From Liopterus haemorrhoidalis (Eukaryota; Arthropoda; Insecta; Coleoptera; Dytiscidae): 64,000 nucleotides of DNA. Where the stretch lies: contig OZ020624.1 of the NCBI GenBank assembly GCA_963971575.1, forward strand, positions 13,168,625 through 13,232,624, written 5' to 3'. Positions 9,421 through 20,485 of this stretch are shown piece after piece (positions within the stretch are counted from its first letter, which is position 1; each line of letters opens with the position of its first letter). Position numbers and translations under genes: made by a program. Under the pieces are notes generated by a model. It was not told the origin of the DNA. It ran no database searches and saw only the letters and a program-made list of their open reading frames with translations.

Positions 9421-12400
9421 TTAATACCATCTATATATACACAGAGACGTAACTTCATTTCTTACTCCTTGCCCTGATCCACACAACGCGCCCTCTCTTG
9501 TTCCTTCCTTAAATTTCATTTCTCCACAATTCTTCATTATATGCTCCAAGGTCTCTCTTTCCTCTCCACACATCCTGCAAATTCTTTGTCCATCCGTTCT
9601 CCAGTACTCATTTTCTTTTTCCTCATTTCCGCACCTAAATCTTGCTATTTCCTTCTTTTTTAATCCATTACTTTGACTTTTGAGATACTCGGGTATTTGC
9701 GTCGTCCAAGTTTTTTTGTATTTACTATTATACCTCGAATATTTTATCCTCTCACTTCTTTCTTGTCCTTGGATATCTCGCATTCTATCAGTTATTTCCA
9801 GTGTCAAATCTTGTCCTTCCGACCTCTTTCTTGCTATTTCCTTAGCTGAGTAACCATTATGCTCAAATCGTTTCCTTCTTTTTGCTTCCCATTTGGATTG
9901 TATCTTTCCATGTATCCCTTTCCTCTCTATTTTTTTCCAGCACTGATAGAGCAAGTTTTTTTCTGGGTGTTTTATTATCCGTTCTTCGAATTTAATAGCT
10001 CTTTTGGTAGCTTCTATCCTAATGTTGTCCAATTTGAATTCTTCTAATAAAATATATTCCGGTGTGCATTTGTCGAGGCCCAACATCCATTTAATGTATT
10101 TATTCTGCATCACCTCTAATTTTTCCTGGTCTTCCCATCCCCATATTTCAGAGTCATACATCATTATGCTCTTAACAATGGAGTTGAACATAAGCATCCT
10201 TATTTTGATGTCTCCTTTAAATTTTCTCTCACCTATTCCCCACACTTGTGGCAGGGCTAACATTGCTTTCCTTGAGAGAGTCCGAATATGTTCTTCTGTG
10301 CCCCCGCTGCTTTTAAACATGTATCCCAGGTATTTTTTTTTCTTTCGTTTGTTCTATCTCTTCTTCTCCCCAATTCCATTTGTTTTGTGTCTGTCTGCCT
10401 CCTCCTTTTTTGAATAATATTATTTTTGACTTAGCTGCGTTTAGCTTTAGCTTTTTCTTTTGTAGGAATTTCTCAAAACATTTAAGGAGTTTCCTCATTT
10501 CCTCCTCGGTTTTAGCTACAATAGCAATATCGTCCGCATAGGACAGAGAGATAAATTTTGTGTGTCCTACTACCAGTCCTCCTGTTTGTTCTCTTTGTAA
10601 CGCTTCTTCTAAATCTGTAAAAATGTATATGGAGAACAGAGTTGGGCTTAACGGGCATCCTTGCCTCAAACCTTGTTCTGTCCAAAATTCTTCACTATAT
10701 ATTTCTCCATTTCTTATTTGGTTCCTTGTTTCTTTGTAAATGTCTTGTATCCGGTTTCTTATTATGACGTTTACTCCCTTTTTATATAACGTTTTGTAAA
10801 GCTCTTTCCGATCTACTGTGTCAAAGGCTTCTTTTAAATCGGCGAAATACACATATAGTTTGCCTCTTTCCTTTGCCAGCTCTCTACCTACTACATAATT
10901 CAGGATATATGCATTGTCAATTTTCCCTCTCCCTTTCCTGAATCCTGCTTGATTGTCTGGAATTAGTTTCTGTTCTTCTACCTCTTCTTACAACTTTTGT
11001 TCTAAAACCATTGCATATATTTTGTACAAGGTGTCCAGAAGAGTAATGCCTCTGTAATTCTTGCATTCATTTTTCATCCCTGGCATGTATATGGGTTTTA
11101 TAATCCCTTTCCTCCATCTATCAGGAAAACTTTCCCTCTCCATACCTTATTTATGACTTCTGTTATTTTTTTCTTACTGTACATTTTCCGTACTGTACAG
11201 CCATTCTTCGTTTCCTATCCCATCTTCTCCAGCTGCTTTTTTCTTTTTCAGTTTCTCTATTTATGCTTGGATTTGCTCTTCCGTTATATCATCTTGGTGG
11301 CTACCTCCATCATTTTCCGCTATTTCTAGAACTACTTTTTCATTTGTTTCTCTCAGGAGTTGACAAAACTGTCTTTCCCATTCTTCAATCTTTATATGTT
11401 GGTACACATCTACTTTGTTTTTTCAATCTTTATTGATATACTTCCAGGCCTCCGTCTCTGTCTTGCTATCCTGTATTTCTAATTCTTCTTGTCTCTTTTT
11501 GTTGTTTTTCTTTATCTTGCACATTTCTTTGTATTCTTTCTTTTCTTTTAGATATTCGTTTTTATAGCTTGTTCCTATCTTCCATTGTTTTAATGATGTC
11601 TTAACTGATTTTTTTTTTCTTCCTACATTCTTCGTCCCACCAGTTATTTCTTCCCAGTTTGTTAGTTCTATAGTACTTTCTATACTGTCTAGCTCCTTTT
11701 ATTTTTGTGACAATATCTGAGATTTCTTCTTCAGTTGGTGCCGATTTAAATTATATTTTTTCTATATTCTTTTTGAAAGAAAGGATACCTTCTTCCGACC
11801 AGTCTGCTATTATTGTTTCCTCGCCTCTATTTCTTTCTCCTGTTTCTGTTAATTCTTTTAATTCGATCCTTATCGGTTGATGGTCGGATTCTACTCGCTC
11901 CTCCACACTGAAATTCTGTATTGTATGGTAGGCCACTTCATTTACAACTGCATAATCTATGAAAGACCCTTCCCCTTGCGGTCCCACATATGTGAATTCC
12001 CGCTCTTCGTCACCGTCCATCCTTCCATTCAGTATCGTCCACCCTCTATCTTCCGTTATGTCTAACAGTATTTTTCCTTTTTTATTTACCATTTTATCTT
12101 TTGATCGTCTCTTTTCCTTGTCTTGATTGTTAAAGTTTATCCTTTCACCTTCTTCCCCTGTCCTTGCGTTTAAATCTCCTCCTATTATAAGGTTACCTTC
12201 CTGTGTAGGGTCTAAACTTTGGTCTACTTCCTTGCATATTTCTTTCATTCTTTCATCGCAGTAAATTGTCATTATTCTCCATTCTTCACCTTTTATTTCT
12301 ACTTTCCTTTCTAGAATATTTTCTACGTAGTGATTTTCGCTTTCATTCTCTTTTTCACTCCTGTCAAGATACCTCCTTTTGCTCGACCCTTCTTATATTT

Positions 12401-12589
12401 TCTTGTCGCACATTTGTTTTTCCAAATAAAGTTAACTGGTAATTTATTTTCCCAAATTTACCAATCTTTTTCCTCCAACCATGTTTCTGTTAGTCCTATT
12501 ATATCAAACTTTTGTATATAGTCCCAAAATTCTTCATCCTTTCTTTTTAATCCTTTAACATTCCAAAATCCTATCGATATTGCACTCAT
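9421..12589 (-). pseudogene. LINE-I ORF2: endonuclease and RT, broken
   Basis: Minus-strand ORF2 beginning at ATG 12589 (MSAISIGFWNVKGL). The APE-type endonuclease runs to about 11750 (GLTETWLEE, GGDLNARTG, SFIDYAVVN, SDHQPIRIEL) and is interrupted by a stop soon after the ETW motif. The RT starts near 11150; QAGFRKGRG, ADLKEAFDTVD, GLRQGCPLSP and YADD (about 10540) are legible. The C-terminal third (9421-10320) has the CCHC-type knuckle CRMCGEERETLEHIMKNC. Several frameshifts split it (near 10320, 10990 and 11270). By family knowledge it nicks target DNA and reverse-transcribes the LINE RNA; this copy cannot. Clade is uncertain (I/R1-like). Confidence 0.85.
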
Positions 12590-12627
12590 TTTTCCCTGTT
12601 CATTGCCTTATTTAGCTAATAGTTTTT

Positions 12628-13462
12628 TTAACCTTGTTTTAAAATCTTTTGCATATCCTCCCATTCGAATCTTTCCCCGTCTATCTCTATCCATTTGTAT
12701 CCAATTTTGGTCTTTTTCCCTTTCCCTCCTTCTTCTTTTGCGTGATGCTTAATTTTTGCTTGGATCATTCTCTCGTTCCTTGTCAGGTCGTGGTCGATGT
12801 AGATATTCTTACCTCTCAGTTCCTTTTTATTAGCCATTATTTCTTTTTTTTGCTCCCAACTTTTTATTTTTGCAATAACCACTTCCTTTCCCGGTATTTG
12901 TCCCGTTGCGTATACTTCTAGCAGTTCTACCTTTACCTTTAAACAAGTTTCCAGAAAGTCTGTAACTTGCTCCTGTAATTTGTTTTTCTCCGGTGTTAAT
13001 CGTCTTATTACTATATTGTTTTTCTTTTTCTGTTTTTTCCTGTAATTCCATCCTAGTCTCTATTTCCATAAGTCTCTTTTCTAGTTTCTGTTTCTCGTTT
13101 TCCCATTCTTCGGCTTTTTGTTTGCATTCTTCTATTGCTTTCCTAGATTCTTCGATCATTACCGCTATCTGTTTATTGTTTTCCTTTAATTCATTATTAA
13201 CTCTCTCGTTTTCCTTTCGTAGTTCTTTAACTTCCTCTTTCATCTCTTCGTATCCTAATCCAATTTTATCCATACCCGTTTTTAATCCTTTTATTTCTGT
13301 TTGCATCACCTTTAAGATGTTTAATATTTCCTCACCCATATTTTCCGCTCTTTCCTTTCTTTTTGGCGCCGGTGAACGTTGTGTCCTTCTACTCTTATTA
13401 AAAGGATTGTCTTGACTCGACACGCTATCTGTTCGTTGTCTTATGACCTGTTTATCCTCCAT
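12628..13462 (-). pseudogene. LINE-I ORF1: coiled-coil nucleic-acid binder
   Basis: Starts at ATG 13462. The N-terminus is basic and serine-rich, then a long charged coiled coil (roughly residues 55-150, with KEEVKELRKENERV). A frameshift near 12850-12880 moves the C-terminal part into another frame, where KKELRGKNIYIDHDLTRNER and KIGYKWIEIDGERFEW resemble the C-terminal RNA-binding region of L1-type ORF1 proteins. It ends 38 nt before the ORF2 ATG, the usual ORF1-ORF2 spacing. Role by family: RNA chaperone of the LINE particle. Confidence 0.75.
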
Positions 13463-13660
13463 CTACTGCACCTGTCAGCATACAACTCTATTCTCACGTG
13501 TGTATTGCGGGTCACTTCCAATTACTTCTAGTCGACGTGTAACACTGGCATCACAGATTACTACAAATGCGAAACTCCCCATTCTACTTATCTTATCGGT
13601 TGCGCCATTTTGTTATTGGTGTTGTATACAGTTACTGTCAGTTAACGCGCGCTTTTAGTT
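13463..13660 (-). other. Probable LINE-I 5' untranslated region
   Basis: Less AT-rich than the DNA beyond it, lies directly upstream of ORF1 ATG at 13462, and contains no ORF on the minus strand. The 5' boundary is not visible. Confidence 0.4.
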
Positions 13661-14649
13661 TGTTTGATTTTTATTGTTAATGAAAATCGATAAAATTAAA
13701 GAATCAGTTGGTATTCGAGGACGAGGTGGTTAAGATTTTCATAATTAAACCTACGGCAACCAAAAATAACCAAAAGTAAAAGCACTTTATGCTCTTATTT
13801 TTTTAATTTCAAAGGAAGTAGTAATGATGTATCTCTTCCCTGGTCAAAAATACAAAAAGTCCGTTACATTATTATCCATAATTTTTTACAAATAATAAAT
13901 AATATTTTTTTTCTAAAAACACAAAATATGCGTTATTTTCCGAAAACAATCTTATCAAAAATTCCTTATGTACTATTCCGGTTGACGTCAATGTTCATTA
14001 CTTAGAATTATTTTCAGATTTTTAGATTGAACCCAGTGGACGACGGCACATATTTGTTTATAATTTTAGGTAGATATGTTTTTTTAGAAGTTTTAGTACT
14101 TTTCCTATAGGGGGGTCAAAAAGATATATAAGCATGTCAAATTTCAACTCTTTAGACCCAACGTTTCCTTTTTAGCATAATTCCTTGGCGGAGTCAAGTG
14201 GCAAACAGGTTTTTTTTAGTCGGTATACCATGCCGAGATTACCACAAGAATTTTACCTATATTAAAAAAAAAGTCCAGCCGTTTGGCCATAATTTTTACC
14301 GTTCTAACAGATAGTCGACAAAATGACGGTATAAGTTTTTTTTTTTTTTTTTTTTGTCGTATTTACAAAACCTTAAAAACAATGTATTATTATTATTTTC
14401 ATTATGATTATGTACGTCTATCCTATTTTGTAAGTAATTATAAATGTTAATACAACTATAATAATTATACAAATAAATAAGCAAATATATATTTTGAATA
14501 TTTCTCTTTTTTAATATTTTTTCCTAATAACTGTTAAATCCTGGTTGTAAAAAAAATTATATATAATTAAATATCCAATATTTACTACTAATTTCTTACT
14601 TATTGTGTAAAAAAAAAACATAAAATAGAATTTTTTGTTTAAAATTTAT
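13661..14649. other. AT-rich spacer with homopolymer tracts
   Basis: No gene seen. T run at 14337-14355. ORFs here are low-complexity. Confidence 0.4.
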
Positions 14650-14910
14650 CTGTAAAATTCCCGCCCGACCAAAACCAACGGCAAAATGGCAGCCTTGATT
14701 GAAGGTCACCAAATTATGCCCCGCTACTTCAAAGGTGCCGACGCTGAGTTTCGTATCTGCTAGTAGTATTAATCTGTGCTGGCATCAACTGCTGGTCTAG
14801 AGTTGAGCCCTACCGTACTTCAATTCCGATAGAGCACCGAGCAGGTTTTAGCCATGCTGCTGTGAGCTAGATAGTCGCTGGAACGAGTTAAGTAAAAACT
14901 GCTTAACCTA
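14650..14910 (+). other. GC-balanced island with a 25-codon ORF
   Basis: Stands out from AT-rich surroundings. A small ORF, 14686-14763, begins with a good eukaryotic context (aaaATGGC) and reads MAALIEGHQIMPRY onward, stopping at TAG. It could be a first exon, an upstream ORF or chance. I do not recognise it. Confidence 0.25.
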
Positions 14911-15760
14911 CCTTTTACACACAAAATTTACCTGCTACTTATTAATATTTTTCAGTAATTTAATAAATCGCTCACCTGATATTACCAAATTATTCTAAAA
15001 TATTTTCCGGTGTTTTTTATACCACACTCTCGTTTTTATTTTGACTATACCTCTGCTTATTATTAAAATGAAAATTTTACAACGAAGACACACCCACTCT
15101 CACAAAATAAATTTCTTTCTCCAAAAATCAGCTTGTAGATAATGATGATAATAATTGTTTCTCTCGAAGTTCTCCACGCCTTATGGTAAATTATACAATT
15201 TATCTGATAAGCACTGGCATGAATAACAATATTTACTAAAATGTATAGTTGCCGTTGGATTATGGTAAGATGTTTGCTTACGAAACACACGTTTAAATAC
15301 CGAACACAAATTTTCCTGACAGAAATATTTTTCGACTCAACTGTGTAGTCATTCAGATGTGACTTAGCATCAAATATTTAATACTTAAAATGAGTGAAAT
15401 ACCTATTATACAGTGACACTAGGATCGGTCGCGACCTCACGCAATAACGTGACATTCAATAGGAAAGTTTAATAATAGAAAACTTACCTTCTCTACACAA
15501 TGCACTACCTAGTCAAGGGAACCCTATTGTTATTTGTTACAATTTACAACAAATATCGAAAGCAAAATTTTCTGATAGTGTTTATATACTGGTGCCAACT
15601 TTGACATTGTTCCACGTATACTTGTGCATGTTTAACATTTTACTAATTCTTAACCACGATTAGTTTGCTTTAAAAAAAAACGGTTTTGCTGAATTTGTAA
15701 ACAGTTAAAAGACAAGTTTTTTGGTCTTCTAAACATTATCATACTTCTTGTCATACTTAC
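14911..15760. other. Unique AT-rich DNA, likely intron or intergenic
   Basis: No repeat boundary or coding signal seen. If 15761-15976 is an exon, this is its downstream intron on the minus strand. Confidence 0.35.
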
Positions 15761-15976
15761 AATTTGTCTGTCTGGTTTAGGTCAGTCTGACATCTCTTAT
15801 CAGATGTTGAAGCGGCACAGATATCGGTTGGCGTGGTCTGACAATTAACTGGCAGTTGGTTGTCCTCAGCTTGTTTACAGGTGGGGTAGTAATACCTTCC
15901 CTCCACCTCTGTGTAGATGGGTCCACTGGTCATAACTGTAGAACATCTGCAGCAATCCACTTTCCGCACGCTCACA
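15761..15976 (-). CDS. Candidate internal exon of a host gene, Cys-rich
   Basis: On the minus strand a pyrimidine-rich acceptor ending TTTTGTGTTGCAG precedes 15976, and a consensus donor GTAAGT follows 15761. The exon is 216 nt and open in one frame, entered with one base of a split codon and left with two, so both introns have the same phase. It encodes about 72 residues with six cysteines (start CC-C, then PTCK, VNC, DIC, RCQ) and one N-glycosylation-type motif NQT. This suggests a secreted or extracellular domain; a Ly6-like or receptor ectodomain is possible but I cannot name the family. Codon usage is less AT-biased than the LINEs around it. Confidence 0.55.
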
Positions 15977-16600
15977 CTGCAACACAAAAGCATTTAAGTC
16001 ATACAAGTCAACTCTTGCATTATGCAATTAAAAATTGAAAACAAATATCTGTTAAAATCGATCTACTATCATGTAATTCAGAAAGTTGCATCAAATTTTT
16101 TTATCTGCGACCATGAAATAATCAATGCATTGTGTAAGCAACCGTAAATGCATAATGCTGTTCATATTGCTGCAAGTTTTTATTCATTACAGTAGTTCTT
16201 TTTCATACTCTCTAATGAGTTACCTCAATAACACTCTCCTGTTCTTTGCAGGCGCAAATAGCCTTTGTTGCTGTCCGCCAAAATTTTTAACTAACTAACT
16301 AACTTTCTTGGTGAGGTTGCCAGCGGTAAATCGCGCTGATTGGTTAAAACGCAGTACAAATGGTAAATAATTTTCCCCTGATACTTTTTCCATTAAATTT
16401 CAATAAAAAACTTTCAACAAATGAATAAAAAATTACACATATTATTTTTGGTTCATTGGCATATTTGACACTTTTACAACATTTGGTAGCTATAGTAAAT
16501 TAGACAGTTAGTTAAAATGTTTGGTGTTCAGCATTGATGACTATTTGCGCCTCACACCATAATTATATCTAGAATATTATTTATAAGTTAGAATAAATAA
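15977..16600. other. AT-rich DNA with a dispersed repeat
   Basis: If the exon is real this is its upstream intron. 16517-16605 resembles 5318-5415. (CTAA)n-like ACTAACTAACTAACT lies near 16290. No gene recognised. Confidence 0.4.
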
Positions 16601-16604
16601 AACA

Positions 16605-16660
16605 ATTAACCCTGAAAAGACACAGTGGGGTCTTTAAAACCCACGCAGGTATAAAAATCT
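16605..16660. mobile_element. Possible piggyBac-like terminus
   Basis: TTAA is followed by CCCTGAAAAGACACAGTGGG and a short hairpin GTGGG..CCCAC. TTAA plus CCCT-type ends is the piggyBac pattern, but I did not find the opposite end. Confidence 0.3.
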
Positions 16661-16772
16661 GCGTACGCATGCTGGAAAGCTATTGTACCTACTCCAACCC
16701 CGATGTAAATTCATTTTCAGTCAATTGTAATTTTTTTACATCTTAATAAAAACATTAAGGTGCCTGTCCACT

Positions 16773-16906
16773 TGAGAGTTCTCTCGAGAGTAACTCTCGA
16801 GAGCAACTCTCACGGGCTTGTCCACTAGAGAGCTGATTTCGACCGGGTGAACTCTCGAGAGTACCCTGAGAGTTGCTCTCGAGAGTTACTCTCGAGAGAA
16901 CTCTCA
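16773..16906. repeat. 40-bp inverted repeat of CTCTCGAGAG palindromes
   Basis: 16773-16812 and 16867-16906 are perfect 40-bp inverted copies separated by 54 bp. Five perfect 10-bp palindromes CTCTCGAGAG lie at 16781, 16794, 16852, 16876 and 16889. A TGTCCACT motif occurs on each side and in the middle (16765, 16820, 16914). It sits 40 bp before the transposase ATG, so it may be the element's subterminal transposase-binding or promoter region. Confidence 0.9.
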
Positions 16907-16945
16907 CGCCTGTGTCCACTTGATCAGTTGTGGAGAGTAATCAAG

Positions 16946-17463
16946 ATGGCGTCGTACTATAGAAAGGTCGCAGCAGCTGTGATTATTTTAGCTGTTTATG
17001 AAAAAAGAAAAAAGTTAAATAAAAAGAGCTGCTGGGTTAAGCCGTGGATTAAAAGAAGAAGTGTTTTTGGCGCCGGCCATACACTAACACGGGAACTACA
17101 AATCGAAGACGCTCAGCAGTTTCGAAATTTTTGTAGATTAACGAGCTGTGAAGTTGAGTTTATTATTGAATCTGTGGGACCGATAATCTTCAAGAAAGAC
17201 ACTAAAATGAGAAAAGCAATATCAGTGCGTGATCGAGTGATGGTTACTCTAAGATTTTTTGCAACAGGTAAGTTTATTTAGTACCTAGTAAAATTGTTTT
17301 ATATTAAGAAAAATATTTACTGTATCGCTTTATAAATATTTTTTCAGGTGATTCGTTTAGCAGCCTGCAGTATCTTTTTCGTATACCTGTATGTACGATA
17401 GGCAGAATAGTAAAAGAAGTAGCTCCCGCTATTTACAACGCTCTCAAAGGAAAATATTTACAG
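16946..17463 (+). pseudogene. Harbinger (HARBI1-like) transposase, exons 1-2
   Basis: Exon 1 is 16946-17267, from ATG (MASYYRKVAAAVIIL). The intron 17268-17347 has GTAAGT and TTTTTTCAG. Exon 2 is 17348-17463 and joins in frame (ATG-DSFSSLQYLF, residue letters), ending at a second donor GTAAAA. The protein shows the HARBI1 hallmarks: WVKPWIKRR near residue 32, HTLTRELQIED, a helix-turn-helix-like region, VRDRVMVTLRFFATGDSF and SLQYLFRIP. By family it is the nuclease that recognises element ends with a Myb-like partner. The DDE domain exons are not found downstream, so the gene is truncated in this window. Confidence 0.82.
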
Positions 17464-17640
17464 GTAAAAATTTTAATAACCGTTTTAAAAGTGATATCTT
17501 TTATTTAATAATCATACAAGTAATTAGATGTTAAGTACAGCAAAATAACAATTTGTGACAAACAATTTTAATTTTTGAAAAAAAAATAAATAAATAAATA
17601 AAACTAAAATAATTATAAATACAAAATAAATACACGTCGA
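17464..17640. other. AT-rich segment after Harbinger exon 2
   Basis: Begins as the second intron; then (AAAT)n-like tract near 17580-17600. No third exon found. Confidence 0.4.
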
Positions 17641-18170
17641 TGTGGGAGTAACGATGGAGAGGATAGGTGATAGCTAGGATGAGTGACGGTAAGGACAATG
17701 AGGATAGGTGACAGTGAGGATGGGAAATGGTGTATGAGTGTAAAACTCTAGTGTAGTTCTGAGAAGAACTGATTTTCCTGGTGGGCCAGGCCAACATACG
17801 AGAACACCAAGAGTGTTCTTGCAGGAGTACTGGCTATACACCGGACTCGCTGAGCGGGCTAGTAACCAGAGCTTACTGTGGGTCAGGGCTCTGGAACGTT
17901 ACCGCTCGTAGAGAGTTATAAGTGAAGCTCGTTGTACGGGCTGGCAATCAGAGCTTACTGTGGGTCAGGGCTCTGGTGCTTTACCGTAGCGTAGAGAGAA
18001 ACTGTAAGAAAGTACAAGGGTTAAAAAAATAAGACAAGTTCTCAGTCGAAAGTCAAAGACGATCTGACGTCTCAGTACCGAGCGGCCACCTTATAAACCC
18101 TGACGGCCTTCCCCCACTCCCAAGGGTGAGAGTGGGGGTTGGCGTCCGAACTACCCCCGCATCAATACTT
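17641..18170. repeat. GC-rich block with an 82-bp tandem duplication
   Basis: Clearly richer in GC than its surroundings. Two copies of a unit of about 82 bp (AGAGCTTACTGTGGGTCAGG at 17869 and 17951) are followed by TTATAAACCC near 18091 and a hairpin CCCCCACTC..GAGTGGGGG at 18112-18138. No ORF. It could be part of an LTR or a non-coding gene; I do not recognise it. Confidence 0.5.
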
Positions 18171-18398
18171 AGTAAGATTTCATTTTTAGGAACATTTTTT
18201 TTTTTTTTTTTAAATAATATTCCAAGTAGCTTTTCCTATATTGTTCGATTTTATTATAGTATTTGCATTAAATGGTTTTTTTTTTTTTTTGCAATTGAGA
18301 TGATTTTTCTTAATATTTTTCTATTATTATTATAATGTGCTAACGTGTCTTCATTCATATTTTTTAGCCAGTACAATTCCCTTAACCTTAATATAGAC
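18171..18398. other. T-rich spacer
   Basis: T runs at about 18187-18210 and 18273-18290; no gene seen. Confidence 0.4.
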
Positions 18399-19616
18399 CA
18401 GTGTTTCTTAACCGTATTGAAAGAATCGCCCCCTTTACCAAAGTAAAATTACCCACCGCCCCCTCCACACAAAAAACAAAATTTACACTTTTCTCTATGT
18501 GGGTATGTATTTTATGCAATGAATTTCCTACTACAAATAAAAAATAATGAGAAATAGAAATAAAACACGTTATTATTTTTATACACATTATGTATTTATT
18601 GCCTTTTATGTCATATTAATATCACATACAACATTATAATAATATTTAAATAGAATAAGTAAATAATTCAATATAAAATTTTTATTAAAAAAATTTAAAA
18701 AATATGTTAATGAGATCCTTGAGCCTCATGTGATTGCACCAAGTTCGTAATATAATGTTCAAATTTAGTCAAACATAATCTCAAATCTCCTCTTTGGCTT
18801 ATTTGTAATCGATTTCGTGATTTTTTCAATATATGCATTACTGCGCTAAAACCCTTTTCTACTAAATAGGAAGATGAATATGCTATGATGGGTAATTTTA
18901 CTTCTTTCCACAGAAGAGCGTATTGAGGACGAAAACGAACCCAAAAAGCATTATAATCACATTGATTGAATATTATTTTGGCTACACAATCATTTTGTAG
19001 GTCAATAAACTGCTCTTAAATTTTGACTGACTTTCTACGTCTGATAAAAATGGATTAATTAACCAAGCTGGTATCACAAGTTTCTGCAAGTCTTTGAATC
19101 GTAATATCATATCTTCGATAAGGGCGTACATGTGGCTACAGTATGTTTCCAAATCAGAATTCTTAAGCGTATCTTCTTTTAATTGTTGTAAAGAAGGAAA
19201 CTGATGGTATTCTCGCCGACAAAGATTATTTTTTATATAATTTGAGTTTATTGATAAAGCTCAATACAACTCCTTTGGCTTTAATAAGGCTGATATTGTT
19301 TCCTTGAAGATTCAGGAGATTTTCATTCATCTTTTCGAATATATCGGGCACTAATTGTCAAAAGCCAAACAGTCAGACGCAACGTGGTAACCCGATCGCG
19401 ATATGTTATTCGCGATCGTCTACACAATTATTTACAATGGTTATGTGTGCAGTGTACGCAACAATTGAGCAAATGAACATACCTTATTTTTCTATATTGA
19501 TACAATGCCCACTTGAACTTTTGCAGCGCCCCCTAAATGCTAAAAATTTAAAAACGCCCCGCCAGACCTCCAAAACACCCACAAAAGGGCGCTGGCGCCC
19601 CGGTTAAGAATCACTG
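18399..19616 (-). mobile_element. hAT transposon (Buster-like), internally deleted
   Basis: 1218 bp with 16-bp inverted ends CAGTGTTTCTTAACCG (one mismatch at the right) and a perfect 8-bp duplication atatagac (18391-18398 and 19617-19624). The subterminal DNA is rich in CGCCCCCT motifs. It keeps only the 3' part of a transposase on the minus strand, so it is non-autonomous. Confidence 0.93.
18707..19385 (-). pseudogene. hAT transposase C-terminal remnant
   Basis: Minus-strand reading ending at TAA 18707-18709. Legible: NDCVAKIIFNQCDYNAFWVR, LLWKEVKLPIIAYSSSYLVE, KGFSAVMHILKKSRNRL and GDLRLCLTKF, ending in a SHEAQGSH tail. This matches the C-terminal dimerisation region of Buster/ZBED-type hAT transposases (FW, then A..L..F..STY.CE..FS.. 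K..RNRL). Upstream of about 19020 the frame breaks and the N-terminal BED finger and first catalytic residues are missing. Confidence 0.75.
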
Positions 19617-19624
19617 ATATAGAC

Positions 19625-20315
19625 TTTTAATTCCACTTGTAATCGAGCCATTATAAGAACATGTTTCAAGATTTTACCAGAATTAACATCTAAAAGAGCA
19701 AATCTAGATTCAGGGTGAATTATAGAAAGCCTTCGTATCTCTTGTGTTATGAGTTATAACATTTCTTTCTGGCATATTGGTGTTTTTTAAAGTCAATCGA
19801 AAGTGTTTTAAGAGTTTTTTTTTTTTTTTAATCGCACCCCTGATGGGTTAAATTGGTATTTTTACATAAACTTCGACGAGGAAGGAATATTCCGCCCATG
19901 ATGTAAACACTCATTAAGACAGATTTTTTTAAATTTTGACCCCTATGGGACTGAAATGTGTTTTTACGGCGTCTTCTAAATCATTCGAAAGTGTTTGTTG
20001 TAATAGTTTGTTTGTTTTTTTCATCCCTAAAGGGATAAATTAGTATATTTTATTAGAAATAAGAAATTCAGGGAGTATATTCGTCCTATGACGTAGGAAC
20101 CCACTAAGAAGAGCTTTTTCCAAGGTCGGTTTGTAAAAGGTGAAAATAAGTAATATGTTTTTTCATGGATTGCTCTATATCTTTTAGGGCAGATGAGATA
20201 TCGACTAGGTTTTTGCTTACAAATGTTACTCATACACATGATTAGAAACATAACTCAGGACTTTGCACTAATCAGCCCCTAAAGGGGCGACTCTAGGTTT
20301 GGGGTAAAGAATAGA
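19625..20315 (+). repeat. Decayed Helitron-associated repeat segment
   Basis: Contains about three degenerate versions of the motif set found in the Helitrons at 22187, 33562 and 41044 (CCCCTAAAGGGG-type palindromes, CACTAAGAAG, GAGATATCGACTAGG, TTTTTGCTTACAAA). No terminus kept. Confidence 0.6.
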
Positions 20316-20485
20316 CCTGAGGGAGGACTACTTCTCAGATGGCCTGCTCCAAAGTGAGCTCACCCAGTGATCTTAGCGCCATAGGGGAGAATCACCAATG
20401 TGATATACAAAGAACCATGATTGTTAATAATTGCAGGATGATAGCAGGTCGTCAATATATTGGACCGAAGCACGGATACTCATCT
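20316..20485. other. Short unassigned spacer
   Basis: Nothing recognised between the Helitron-like segment and the hAT at 20486. Confidence 0.3.

Larger units (their letters stand above)
16757..17463 (+). mobile_element. PIF/Harbinger element, 5' portion
   Basis: Begins after a TTA trinucleotide with AGGTGCCTGTCCACTTGAG, followed by a structured region of CTCTCGAGAG palindromes and then a spliced transposase gene start. The element is cut after the second exon; the DDE catalytic part and the right end are absent from the window. Confidence 0.7.

Noticed and set aside
9859..13415. Plus-strand ORFs rich in F, S and L across LINE-I
   Set aside because: Antisense of the Lys/Glu-rich LINE-I proteins.
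12993..13415. Apparent multi-pass membrane protein on plus strand
   Set aside because: It is the antisense of the ORF1 coiled coil; AAA/GAA codons read backwards give TTT/TTC.
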